Positions 55,764 to 64,000 of a stretch of 64,000 nt of DNA are shown here, one piece after another. This DNA comes from CAMPKL01 sp963805925 (GTDB lineage Bacteria > Acidobacteriota > Terriglobia > Bryobacterales > UBA6623). The notes below the pieces were generated by a model. The model ran no database searches. It saw only the letters and a list, made by a program, of their open reading frames with translations, and had not been told where the DNA came from. Where the stretch lies: NCBI GenBank assembly GCA_963805925.1, contig CAWDWB010000001.1, positions 111,544-175,543 on the forward strand. Reading direction: 5' to 3'. Numbering within the stretch: position 1 is the first letter of the stretch; the number at the start of each line of letters is the position of its first letter. The translations under genes and the position numbers were made by a program.

Positions 55764-55998
55764 GAACTTTGAAACCGTATTGTCGCCGCGATTGCCGACC
55801 AGACGTTTACGCCATCAAGACTATCGCTCCGGTGCGCCCTCCGACTGAGAATGTTCCAAGGTTGGCGTCGTCGGCCGCTCGCAACTTGGTCAGTTGGCCA
55901 GTTTCCAAGTGACTCACCCAGATATGGGCGCCGTCGAATCCTCTGGCGTCGGAGCCAGACACATGTTAATCTCGTGCAGTCGAACCTGGGGGCTTATC
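55764..55998. other. Intergenic remnant sequence
   Basis: About 235 bp with no intact gene. A minus-strand frame reads FDGAHIWVSHLETGQLTKLR then ADDANLGTFS to a stop near 55807 and could be the C-terminal scrap of a propeller-type protein. GAATGTTCCAAGG (55849-55861) also occurs at 38353-38365 in the copy-B intergenic region, so this scrap may be duplicated too. Confidence 0.25.
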
Positions 55999-56508
55999 AT
56001 GACGAAGCGCTTACTAGTACTTGGTCTTGTCCTCGTGATCGGTGCCGGTTCAGCTGGCGATCTACTCGGATGCGGGGACAAGTTCCTCAGCGCGGCCAGG
56101 GGCACCCGTTTTCAGCAGGCTCCGCGCGGACAGCAGGAAACGATCCTCATCTACGCCAATCCAGATTCAGACGTTCCGTCGGCAGTTGCTCGCGTTTCGG
56201 TTGAGAGCCTGTTACGACGGGCCGGATATCGCCCCAAAATCGTTACCACGGCCGCTGACCTAAAGAGAGAGCTTAGTGAAAGGAATTGGGATTTGGTGCT
56301 TACGGGGCTGTCCGATGCAGACGCGATCCGCAGGCGGCTTTTGGACGATGGCAACGTGCTACCTGTTGTACTCAAAGGTACGAAGACGGAACTGAATGAG
56401 GCACACTCACGCTTCCCCGTCGTGTTGACCAAATCGCTAAACGGGCAAGGTTTTGTCCGAGCGATTTCCCAGGCGTTGGCTTCTCGTTCCAGCATTAAGT
56501 CGGATTAG
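55999..56508 (+). CDS. Secreted receiver-like protein (CGDKF type), unknown function
   Basis: The start at ATG 55999, behind GGGGG, gives 169 residues with a signal peptide (RLLVLGLVLVIGAGSAGDLL). The mature part begins GCGDKFLSAARGTRFQQAP and then looks like a response-regulator-type alpha/beta fold: TILIYANPDSDVPSAVARVS, LRRAGYRPKIVTTAADLKRE, NWDLVLTGLSDADAIRR, VLPVVLKGT, and FPVVLTKSLNGQGFVRAISQAL, whose Lys sits where receivers have the conserved Lys. The usual phospho-acceptor Asp (DLVLLD) is replaced (DLVLTG), so it would be a non-phosphorylated, exported pseudo-receiver. It is followed 11 bp later by an outer-membrane-barrel gene on the same strand, a likely functional pair. Confidence 0.75.
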   Translation: MTKRLLVLGLVLVIGAGSAGDLLGCGDKFLSAARGTRFQQAPRGQQETILIYANPDSDVPSAVARVSVESLLRRAGYRPKIVTTAADLKRELSERNWDLVLTGLSDADAIRRRLLDDGNVLPVVLKGTKTELNEAHSRFPVVLTKSLNGQGFVRAISQALASRSSIKSD

Positions 56509-56519
56509 CCGGGAAACAT

Positions 56520-57486
56520 ATGAGCAGCGCTTTCGCCGGATTCTTCCCTGGCGCACCTCTTGCTTTTGTCGGCATCGCTCTGGCGTTTGCCTGCCGCGCG
56601 AATGCGCAAGCCTGGGCGCCGCAGCGCGGTCAGGGTGCGGTTGACGGTCTGTTTCAGCGAATCAGCAATACCGGGCACCGGCTCAGCGACGGCTTTCTGG
56701 CCAAGGGCGGGCAAAGCGTGAACCAGTCCGTCTACGTCGAGGCGGATTACGCCGTGACCGACCGCCTTTCGTTTAGCGCAGGATTACCCTACGTCGCGGG
56801 AAAGTATACCGACACGTAATCCTCCCCCGCCGCCCATTCCTTTTTTGCCGTGGGACAAGTGCGGTTGCTGGCAGTCTGCCTTTCAGGATCTCGGATTCAC
56901 GGGCCGCTACAACCTTCTTAAGTCTAGTCAGGGAACGTTTTCCGTAATGCCGTCGGTATCTTTGGGGCTGCCGACCCATAACTATGAGTACCGCGGCGAG
57001 AGCGTCGTCGGCCGTCAACTCACGGAAGCGACGTTCGCCCTGGATGTGGGGCAGCGGCTCGATGCCTTGTCGCCTAATGTATCGGTCGTCGGCCGCTACT
57101 CCTACGGCTTTGTCGAAAAGGTTCTGGACATCCCGAACAACCGCAGCAACGCTTCTGTGGAGGGTCGCTATGTTTTCTTCGGGGGACGACTCACCGCACG
57201 CGGTTTCGCTCTATGGCAATTTACCCACGGCGGTTTGCGATTCGGATCGATTCCTCCGGCTTACCTCGTTATTCCCGGCGAAGTGAATACGGAGGAACGG
57301 TTGTTCGAACATGACCGCTTGTTGCGGGACAACAATTTCCGCGCTGGAGGCGGCGTCTCCTACTCGTTCGTGCAGGCGGATGTGTTTGCGTCATACATCC
57401 ACTATGTGAGCGGAACGGACACGCATGCAGGCGGGGCCCTGACGCTGGGGATCAGTTGGCCATTCGAGTTGCGCGGCATCCGCTAA
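56520..57486 (+). pseudogene. Outer-membrane beta-barrel protein interrupted by one frameshift
   Basis: The first frame (56520-56819) gives a signal peptide (FVGIALAFACRANAQA) and strands such as VNQSVYVEADYAVTDRLSFS, ending GKYTDT and a stop. The shifted frame continues without a gap: NPPPPPIPFLPWDKCGCW, LGFTGRYNLLKSSQGTFSVM, VVGRYSYGFVEKVLDIP, YLVIPGEVNTEERLFEHD, and finally FELRGIR. One extra base at about 56817-56820 (ACGTAATCC for ACG-AATCC) explains it. Joined, it is about 320 residues of alternating-strand barrel, similar in style to MetA-pathway/transporter-type outer-membrane proteins. The 3' end overlaps the convergent kinase gene by 4 bp. Confidence 0.7.
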
Positions 57487-60262
57487 CGCAGCCCATCGGC
57501 AATGTAGAGTTCGCCTCGCGCCTGCCAATAGGTGTAGATGACAGTACTTCCATCCGGCGTGATGCGGGTCGCTCCAGAACCGTTCTCGATCCCGATAAAA
57601 CCAACTCGGTCGGGCAGTTCCAGACTCAGCCACTGTTCCCTGCGTCCATTGGAGGGGTCCATGCGGCAGAGCTCCAATAGAGTATCGTCCAGGGCCCTGA
57701 CGTAAAGATAACGATCATCCTCGCTCCACTGAAGGAGTTCATCGCCGTATTCGGTTCCGCGAATCGGCTGTGGCGCCCCGCCAGAGACGAGCACTAGGTA
57801 GTGCTCGCCGTCCGGGCCATAGGCGGCAAATCGACTGCCGTCGGGAGAGACGAGAGCAGCGCGAACGCCTTCTGAGGTAGTGGCCAACGCATGGCCGCCA
57901 TCGATGTCCTGGATGAAGGATTGCGGGATATGGTCCGATCGCTCCCCGGTAAAGAGAACCCGTTCGCCGTCTGGAAACCAAGCACCTGAATAGTAGACCT
58001 CGATTCCTGAGCGAGGTAACAGTCTAGTCTCGCCCGGGCCAGTGGGGATGAGAACAAGCTGCGGAGCGGATCCCGACCTTAGAGCCAGGACCCACTTTCG
58101 ATCCGGAGAGAGCGCCAACGCCTTCCCTTCCCCTAAACGAACCGCCTCGCCGTGTTCGGTCTTCCGTAGGTAGGTAATAGGCTCGCTTCCCGCTGCTTGC
58201 CCCCAATCGTAAAAGATCAACGTACTCCCGTCGGCTGAGAGGTCGGCTGTCGTGGACCAGTCGAACCAAGAGAGATTACGCGATGTAAGGGCGTCGCGAG
58301 AGCTGTACACGATGTTGGTGCGCGGATTTTGACGCAGCAGCAGTGCGCGCCCGTCTCGGGCGATGTCGACGATCTCCGTCCAACCCGGCGATTGCAGCAC
58401 GACCCGCTCTTTACCTGTGAGCGACACGGCACGGAGAGCTGGAGATCGCGCACCCGCATCGCCGCCGGAAAACCATACCTCTTCGCCGCTGGCGGACCAA
58501 GCGAGGCCTTTGAGACCTTTGCGGTCGGAGACGAGCGTCGTTCTGCGGCCGCGCAGATCGACAACTTCGACCGAGCCGTCGTTGTTTCCCAAGACCGGAT
58601 GATTGAGGAACGCAATACGATCCTTTTGAGGGGAGAATCGCGAGTGCGAGATCCAACCGGTTGGGTTTTCGTAGAGTACGTTGCCCAAGGGGTACTCCAG
58701 CTCGGATCGACCTTCGTAGGAGCGCACAACGGCAAGATCTCCGTCGTTATCCCAGTCGGCGTAGTCGACGTCCTGAACGACCTCGCGTGGCGCTCCGCCC
58801 GCTAGGGGCATTCGGGCGAGCGTACCTCGGCACTCTCCCCAGTTGAGTTCGCAACCCAACATGAGGGCGAGTTCGTCCGTTGGGGAGATCGCCGCGATTC
58901 CGGCCCATGATATGCCAAGCGTCCGGGATTCGGGGCCGTCGACGTTCGCTGTAAACGTTTCCAACGGTTCGCCTTCCCATGCGGCGCTATAGACGACGGT
59001 CTGTCCATCGGGGGAAAACCTCCCTCCAGCGATGTTGCCTGCCCGAAAGGTGATCTGGCGAAAAGTCGGCTGTGAGTTCAGCCGCAGCAGCCAGATCTCT
59101 CGGCCGGCCGCCACCAGCAGTACCACAAGCAGCGCGACGAGGGCCGCAGAAACCGTGAAAGGAACACGCTTTTCACGGTGATCGCCATCAGTCCGAGTTG
59201 GGGGGCCGATTGACTCAAGATCAAATGCTAAGTCCTTGGCCGTCTGAAAGCGCTGGTTCGGATCCTTTTCCAGGCAGTGCCGCAGAAGACGAGTTGTCGC
59301 AGGACCCAAGTCGGGGTCGTCGTCTGAAAGTGCGGGATCCTCCTTCAGAATGGCGTGCAAGGTTTCGATGGTACTGTTGCCCTCGAAGGCTCGTTTGCCG
59401 GTGAGCATCTCGTAGAGGATGAGGCCGACATTGAAAAGATCGGACCGCTCGTCGACGTCGCGCGCTTGGACCTGCTCGGGCGACATGTAGCCGACCGTCC
59501 CCAGGACGATGCCGGGATGGCTGGCGGCGGACTGTTCGTCGATGCCGGCAGCTTCGAACAGGGGGGGAGGCGATGCGGAGTCCCAGTAAACTTCGCGAGG
59601 CCGAAGTCGAGAATCTTCAAGCGGCCGTCTTTGGCGAGAAATAGGTTCTCAGGTTTTAGGTCGCGGTGGGTGATGCCTTGCTCGTGCGCGGCTATGAGAC
59701 CGGCGGCGATCATGCGGGCGCACTCGAAAGCCTGGGCGCGGGAGAACTTGCCGCGGCGCAGACGGTCCCGCAGCGTTTGGCCGTGCAGCAATTCACAGAC
59801 AAGGTATGGAGATCCGTCATGAACCCCGACGTCGTAGACGGTAAGAACGTTGGCGTGATTGAGGGCGCCAATCGCACGGGCCTCTTGTTCGAATCGTCTC
59901 AATCTGTCCGGGTCTCCGGCGAGAGTTGCAGGAAGGGTCTTGATCGCGACTTCACGATTGAGCCGTGAGTCGGAAGCGCGATACACGGCCCCCATGCCGC
60001 CTTCGCCGATGATCTCTTCGATCGTGTACGGCCCCAATTGGGCGCCAATGGAGAGTTGGGTTCTGGAGGCCGAAGGCTCCTCATCGCCCCCCCAGGCGGG
60101 AGTGTCTAGGAGGTTGGGGGCGGAGCCTTGCGCAACCATCTCTTCGACCGTGGCACGGACTTGCGGATCGGCACGGCCGAATAGCGCGACCCGCTCTTCC
60201 GGCGGGCACTCCACTGCCGCCCGATAAAGCTCCTCGATTTGTTTCCAATGCTCCGGGGTCAT
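57483..60262 (-). CDS. Ser/Thr protein kinase with TolB-like propeller, split by a homopolymer frameshift
   Basis: Read as one gene this is about 926 residues. The N-terminal zinc-less leader (TPEHWKQIEELYRAAVECPP) is followed by a kinase domain: glycine loop IIGEGGMGAVYRA, VAIKTLPA, catalytic loop HRDLKPENL, and DFGLAKF. At seven G on the plus strand (59561-59567) the frame is lost. The shifted frame continues LFEAAGIDEQ, GTVGYMSPEQVQARDVDERS, LLRHCLEKDPNQRFQTAKDL, a membrane helix (VSAALVALLVVLLVAAGREI), and a long periplasmic propeller (GGRFSPDGQTVVYSA ... ITPDGSTVIYTYWQARGE). As called, the halves are 59345-60262 and 57483-59486. It is a transmembrane Hanks-type kinase, divergent from an ECF sigma gene. 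Confidence 0.85.
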
Positions 60263-60370
60263 TGAGGCGGCCGATCCGTCCTAATCATATGGCGTTATCC
60301 AGCCCTCTCAGTTGGCAGTGCAAACCTAAATTTTTGAGGGCGTGATCTATACTTCGACAAATTGGACCAC
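60263..60370. promoter_or_regulatory. Divergent promoter region of kinase and ECF sigma genes
   Basis: About 108 bp between the two starts. On the sigma side, TATACT (60351-60356) lies about 15 bp before the ATG, and an AT-rich AAATTTTTGAGG patch lies just upstream. No repeat or operator is recognised. Confidence 0.35.
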
Positions 60371-61003
60371 ATGGCCGACGAGCCTATATCCGAAACCACG
60401 CAGCTCTTGCGCGCGTGGGCCGCTGGCGACGCTGAAGCGCTGAAGCTCCTGACGCCCCGGGTTTACCGGGAACTGCGGCGGATGGCGGGCCACTTTCTAA
60501 AGAACGAGCGTCCTGGACGCACTCTGAACAGCGTCGACCTGGTTCACGAAACCTATCTCCGTCTAGTCGATGTTCGCCAAGTGGATTGGCAGCATCGGGC
60601 ACACTTTTTCGCCGTGTCGGCGACGATGATGCGCAGAATCCTGCTGGACCGGGCCCGTAAACGACTCGCCGTTAAGCGCGGCGGCAAACAAAAAGTGCTG
60701 GATCTCGATGCGGCGTTGGAAGTCACTTCGGTAAGGGCTCGCGAGTTGGTCGCGCTCGATGATGCGCTGAATACTCTAGCGACGGTCGACCCGCGCAAAG
60801 CTCAGATTGTGGAGCTGCGCTTCTTCGGCGGCCTAAGCGTCGAGGAGACAGCCGAAATCGTCAAAGTCTCCGTCGACACGGTCATGCGCGACTGGAAGCT
60901 CGCTCGCGCCTGGCTGCTGACCCAACTAGCCAACACGCCTGATCAGCTGATTCTCCGCGTGGGCGGCCAATCGCTCGCACCGCTCCCTCAACTTTTTTTC
61001 TAG
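60371..61003 (+). CDS. RNA polymerase sigma factor, ECF subfamily (TIGR02999-like)
   Basis: This 210-residue protein starts at ATG 60371 (MADEPISETTQLLRAWAAGD). Region 2 shows YRELRRMAGHFLKNERPGRT, NSVDLVHETYLRLVD and AHFFAVSATMMRRILLDRAR. Region 4 shows VELRFFGGLSVEETAEIVKV and VDTVMRDWKLARAWL. This is the acidobacterial/planctomycete TIGR02999 group, which is linked to Ser/Thr kinases rather than anti-sigma factors; a kinase gene is divergent here. Family members usually stop soon after ARAWL(Y), but this one has about 25 extra residues (ANTPDQLILRVGGQSLAPLP onward), possibly another small reading-frame defect at the end. Confidence 0.9.
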   Translation: MADEPISETTQLLRAWAAGDAEALKLLTPRVYRELRRMAGHFLKNERPGRTLNSVDLVHETYLRLVDVRQVDWQHRAHFFAVSATMMRRILLDRARKRLAVKRGGKQKVLDLDAALEVTSVRARELVALDDALNTLATVDPRKAQIVELRFFGGLSVEETAEIVKVSVDTVMRDWKLARAWLLTQLANTPDQLILRVGGQSLAPLPQLFF

Positions 61004-61124
61004 CCAGTGCCAGTTTCCTTGGGAGGACTGCGCCTATTGATCCGTGAACGGACTGCGCCCCAATGGACGCACCGGCAACACATTATCCGAAGTCGTCTGG
61101 AGGAAACGCATATGAGGGGAAAGA

Positions 61125-62198
61125 ATGATACTCGCGGTCGCTGTCGCAGCGATCACATCTGTGTCTGCTATCTACGGCCAACCGTCGGCCAACGTGACCG
61201 TATTTGCGGTTGGGCTGGACGGACCGCGCGGGCTGGAGTTTGGGCCCGACGGAAATCTGTACGTGGCTGAAGCCGGGAGCGGCGGCGGAGTTTCTACCGT
61301 TGGCCTGTGTGAGCAGGTGCCGCCGCCCGTCGGGCCGGCTTTCGGCGGCAAGACCGCCAGAATCTCGAAACTCTCGCCGCAGGGCGTTCGGACGACGGTA
61401 GTCGACGGACTGCCGTCACGCGTCAGCAGCCTAGCCCCCAAGACTATCTTAGGCGTGGCCGACGTGGCGTTCTACCAGGGTGCGCTGTACGCCGTGCTGA
61501 GCGGCGGCGGGTGTTCGCACGGCAATCCCGATATCCCGAACGGCGTTATACGCGTGAATCCCAAGAGCGGCGCCTGGAACATGGTGACCGACCTCAGCGC
61601 ATTTTTCGCGGCAAACCCAGCGGCACACATTGAGGCCGCCGATTTTGAGCCGGATGGCGTGCCCTACAGCATGGTTCGGCGTTCGGCCAACTCTACATTC
61701 TGGAGTCCAACCACGGGAAGGCTGCTCAAGGTGAATCCAGCAGGAGAGGTGCGCCAGGTGACTGATGTTTCGGCGACACAGTCACACGTCGTACCAACAG
61801 CGCTGGCCGCGGACGGAAATCAGTTATATATTGGCACTTTGTCGCTCTTCCCGATCGTTCCGGGCAGCGCGGCGGTGCTGACGGCGACTGTCGGCGGTAA
61901 ATTCACCAGCTACACCGCGGGCTTTACGACGGTCGTCGGCTTGGCGTTCGACTCGTCGCATCGCCTCTACGTACTCGAGTTGTCCACGGACCCTGGCTTC
62001 CCCTCTCCCGGCACCGGCAAGGTCGTGCGCCTCAACCCGGACGGCAGCATCGAAGACATCGCCACCGGTCTCGTCGTGCCGACCGGAATGACCTATGGCC
62101 CCGACGGCGCGCTGTACGTCTCGAACTTCGGTGCGGCGCCTCCAGGGCGGGCCAGATCGTGCGCATCACGATTCCTTAGCAGGGGCACTCGAATCTGA
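61125..62198 (+). CDS. Secreted ScyD/ScyE-like propeller protein, C-terminus frameshifted
   Basis: The start at ATG 61125 has AGGGGAAAG directly upstream. The signal peptide is MILAVAVAAITSVSAIYGQP. The body is a ScyD/ScyE-family beta propeller: VTVFAVGLDGPRGLEFGPDG, NLYVAEAGSGGG, PNGVIRVNPKSGAWNMVTDL, GLVVPTGMTYGPDGALYVSN. In the called frame it ends with an unnatural SCASRFLSRGTRI. Shifting one base near 62138 (in CCAGGGCGGGCC) gives GQIVRITIP and a stop at 62179, the normal family ending. A single indel at that G/C run is the likely cause. Extracellular or periplasmic, function unknown. Confidence 0.8.
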   Translation: MILAVAVAAITSVSAIYGQPSANVTVFAVGLDGPRGLEFGPDGNLYVAEAGSGGGVSTVGLCEQVPPPVGPAFGGKTARISKLSPQGVRTTVVDGLPSRVSSLAPKTILGVADVAFYQGALYAVLSGGGCSHGNPDIPNGVIRVNPKSGAWNMVTDLSAFFAANPAAHIEAADFEPDGVPYSMVRRSANSTFWSPTTGRLLKVNPAGEVRQVTDVSATQSHVVPTALAADGNQLYIGTLSLFPIVPGSAAVLTATVGGKFTSYTAGFTTVVGLAFDSSHRLYVLELSTDPGFPSPGTGKVVRLNPDGSIEDIATGLVVPTGMTYGPDGALYVSNFGAAPPGRARSCASRFLSRGTRI

Positions 62199-62273
62199 CG
62201 CCGGGTCGCCAAAGCCCGGCGTTGGTGACGCGTCTGCCTTTGGCTACCGCAGGGACACAAAAAGGAGCAAATC

Positions 62274-64000
62274 ATGAGGATGTTCATCACAACGCTACGT
62301 TCGTTCTCCGGCCTCGGAGCGCTCGCCGCTCTCCTCGTTCCCGTGCATCTGTTTGCGCAGAACCTTGCCTTCGTCTCCGACCGAGACGGCAACTACGAGA
62401 TCTACGTCGCAAACATTGACGGCAGCGGAGCCATGAACATCACCAACAATCCCGCCTCGGATACCAACCCTCGTTGGTCGCCGGACGGGACGAAGATTCT
62501 CTTCGTTTCCGATAGGGACGGCAACTCAGAGATCTACGTGATGAATGCCGACGGCAGCGGTTTGAAGAATCTAACCAACAGCCCGGCACATGACGTGGAA
62601 CCAAAGTGGTCGCCGGACGGCTCGCGAATCCTCTTCCTCTCCGGAACGGACCCGGGTCGCCCTTATGCGATTGATCGAATCTACGCCGTGAACGCCGACG
62701 GCAGCGGGCTAGTCCAGCTTGCGGAACTCCCAGAGATCGTAGTGGCGAAATGGTCGCCGGATGGCGCCAAGGTTCTATTCAATACCGTCTCTTACTTAAA
62801 CAATCTCTATGTGGTGAACGCCGACGGCACGTCCCAACGGATCCTCTGGGACAACCCCGGAGACGGCGCCGACGACCCCCAGTGGTCGCCCGACAGCACG
62901 AAGATTCTCCTCAGTTCCGACAACTATGAAAACTACTCGATCTATACAGTTCAGCTCGACGGCACGCGGGTGACCCTGAGCAATTCCTAGTCGACTATTC
63001 GCCAAAGTGGACGTTGGACGGCCACGGATCGTTTTCGATTCGGAACGCGACGGCTATCAGCAGACTTACGTAATGGACGCCGACGGCAGTAACCCGATGA
63101 AGCTGGACGCCGCCGAAGAAAGTTCCATCGAATTATTCGCGGGCGAAGGCGGAACGCCGTCGCAGCGGGCGTACCCGTCGCCCGGAGACTGGGATTTCCA
63201 AGCCTTTGGGATCGCCAACTACGTTCCGACACCGTCTGTAGCCGAGGGAGCAGTCGTGCTGGCCAACTTGGCCCCAACCGTCAATAGCGCCTCGCCGTTG
63301 TCGATCGTGAGCGTCTTTGGCTCGGAGTTCACCTCCAGTACCTTCTACAACCCAATCTTGGATGCTGACGGCAAGATCGCCACGCGCCTCGGCGGAACGT
63401 GCGTCGAGATTGGCGGCGAACGCGCACCTTTGTTCGCGATCACGCCGACTCAGGCCAACATTCAAATTCCGGGGGCCGCGACATTCGGTCCCGTCAGCGT
63501 GGTCATTGTTCGCAATTGCAACAACATTGACGAAGTACGCAGTCCGGCGGCATCGGTGATGGTTGAAGAGGCGACGCCGGCCTTCTTCCTCTATCCGCCT
63601 TACAAGACTGACGGACTCATTGCGGCACGCTTCAACGACGGCTATGCAGCCGTCGCACCCGCCGGCATGTTCTCGGAGCACAAGGTCCTTTCGCGCCCAG
63701 CCAAGCCTGGCGACATCATCGTGCTCTTCGGCACCGGATGGGGACGAACCGAAGCGGACTTAGCGACAGGAGAACTAGGCGTGGGTGCGGACAGATTGCT
63801 CCCGTCGGCCAACCCGATGGTGACCTTCGGCGGGATTCCGCTGGCCGCCGAAAACGTGTCTACGTCGGGGCTTCGCCTGAAACTGCAGGCCTCTATCAGC
63901 TGGCGATCCGCGTGCCGGCCACCGCCCTGCCAGGCGACAACCAAGTGGTGCTGACCGTCTACGGTAGCAAGACGACGAAACCAAGGCACGCACAACACGA
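62274..64000 (+). pseudogene. Secreted TolB-propeller / TIGR03437 protein, frameshifted and running off the window
   Basis: The first frame (62274-62990) has a signal peptide (FSGLGALAALLVPVHLFAQ) and five TolB/WD-type repeats such as NPRWSPDGTKILFVSDRDGN and SEIYVMNADGSGLKNLTNS. After its stop the protein continues through two shifts near 62985 and 63022 (LVDYSPKWTLDG, then RIVFDSERDGYQQTYVMDAD). A TIGR03437-like domain follows (LSIVSVFGSEFTSSTFYNPI, GGTCVEIGGERAPLFAITPT, VMVEEATPAFFLYPPYKTDG, PGDIIVLFGTGWGRTEADLA). Another shift near 63859 is needed for YVGASPETAGLYQLAIRVPA, which stays open to base 64000. It is the closest relative in the window of the broken gene at 42787-44360. Confidence 0.72.

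Overview
The window reads as a chromosome segment of a GC-rich Acidobacteriota bacterium, most like the Solibacter/Bryobacter side of the phylum. This is inferred from the gene families, not from a search. The markers are a Thermus-type isocitrate dehydrogenase with the extra C-terminal domain, an Oar-like TonB-dependent receptor with an N-terminal carboxypeptidase-regulatory repeat, a DUF1592/DUF1552 cytochrome pair, a polyvinyl-alcohol-dehydrogenase-like quinoprotein, TIGR03437-type C-terminal domains, a CadC-like winged helix fused to a TolB propeller, and a Ser/Thr kinase beside a TIGR02999-type ECF sigma factor. No rRNA, tRNA or CRISPR array was seen.

Layout. 1-4.4 kb holds a YbbA/YbbP-type ABC exporter divergent from a TesA-like lipoprotein esterase, an arrangement like that of E. 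coli, followed by a DUF1499 gene. 4.4-9.1 kb holds a gamma-glutamyltransferase, then an aldehyde dehydrogenase and a fumarylacetoacetase-fold enzyme that fit oxidative sugar-acid catabolism, and a very acidic small protein. 9.1-11.7 kb is a minus-strand operon of two lipoproteins and a purine permease. 11.9-27.4 kb is mostly single housekeeping genes: RhlE-type helicase, sulfatase-fold lipoprotein, isocitrate dehydrogenase, MCE protein, a PilZ/J-domain fusion, orphan sugar-binding protein, PurH, GT2, MBL hydrolase, YgfZ, L28, YdcF and an rRNA/tRNA 2'-O-methyltransferase. 27.4-38.2 kb is rich in periplasmic cytochrome/PQQ oxidoreductases and also carries the phosphoglycerate mutase gpmI.

From about 35.8 kb to the end the window is accessory in character. 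It has a large TonB receptor, decayed secreted-protein genes (one with a recognisable PEP-CTERM tail), a CadC/TolB regulator preceded by an 11-bp tandem repeat, and a compact locus at 48.3-54.0 kb. That locus encodes GT4, UbiA prenyltransferase, a single-domain protein with DxDDTA and QW motifs, a SnoaL/PhzA-B-like protein and a cytochrome P450. I consider it a candidate undescribed terpenoid or prenylated-metabolite locus and the best lead here. A family of intergenic repeats with decayed Ser/Thr-kinase 5' ends occurs at 36.2, 38.2, 48.0 and 54.2/55.5 kb. An IS30-family element (54261-55491) has split the last copy, with a 2-bp target duplication and a readable original target.

The last 8 kb contains a secreted receiver-like protein with an outer-membrane barrel, a kinase-propeller gene, an ECF sigma factor, a ScyD-like propeller and a TolB/TIGR03437 protein running off the edge. 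Several of these are broken by single-base frameshifts. These could be real decay or homopolymer assembly errors, so each is described individually.
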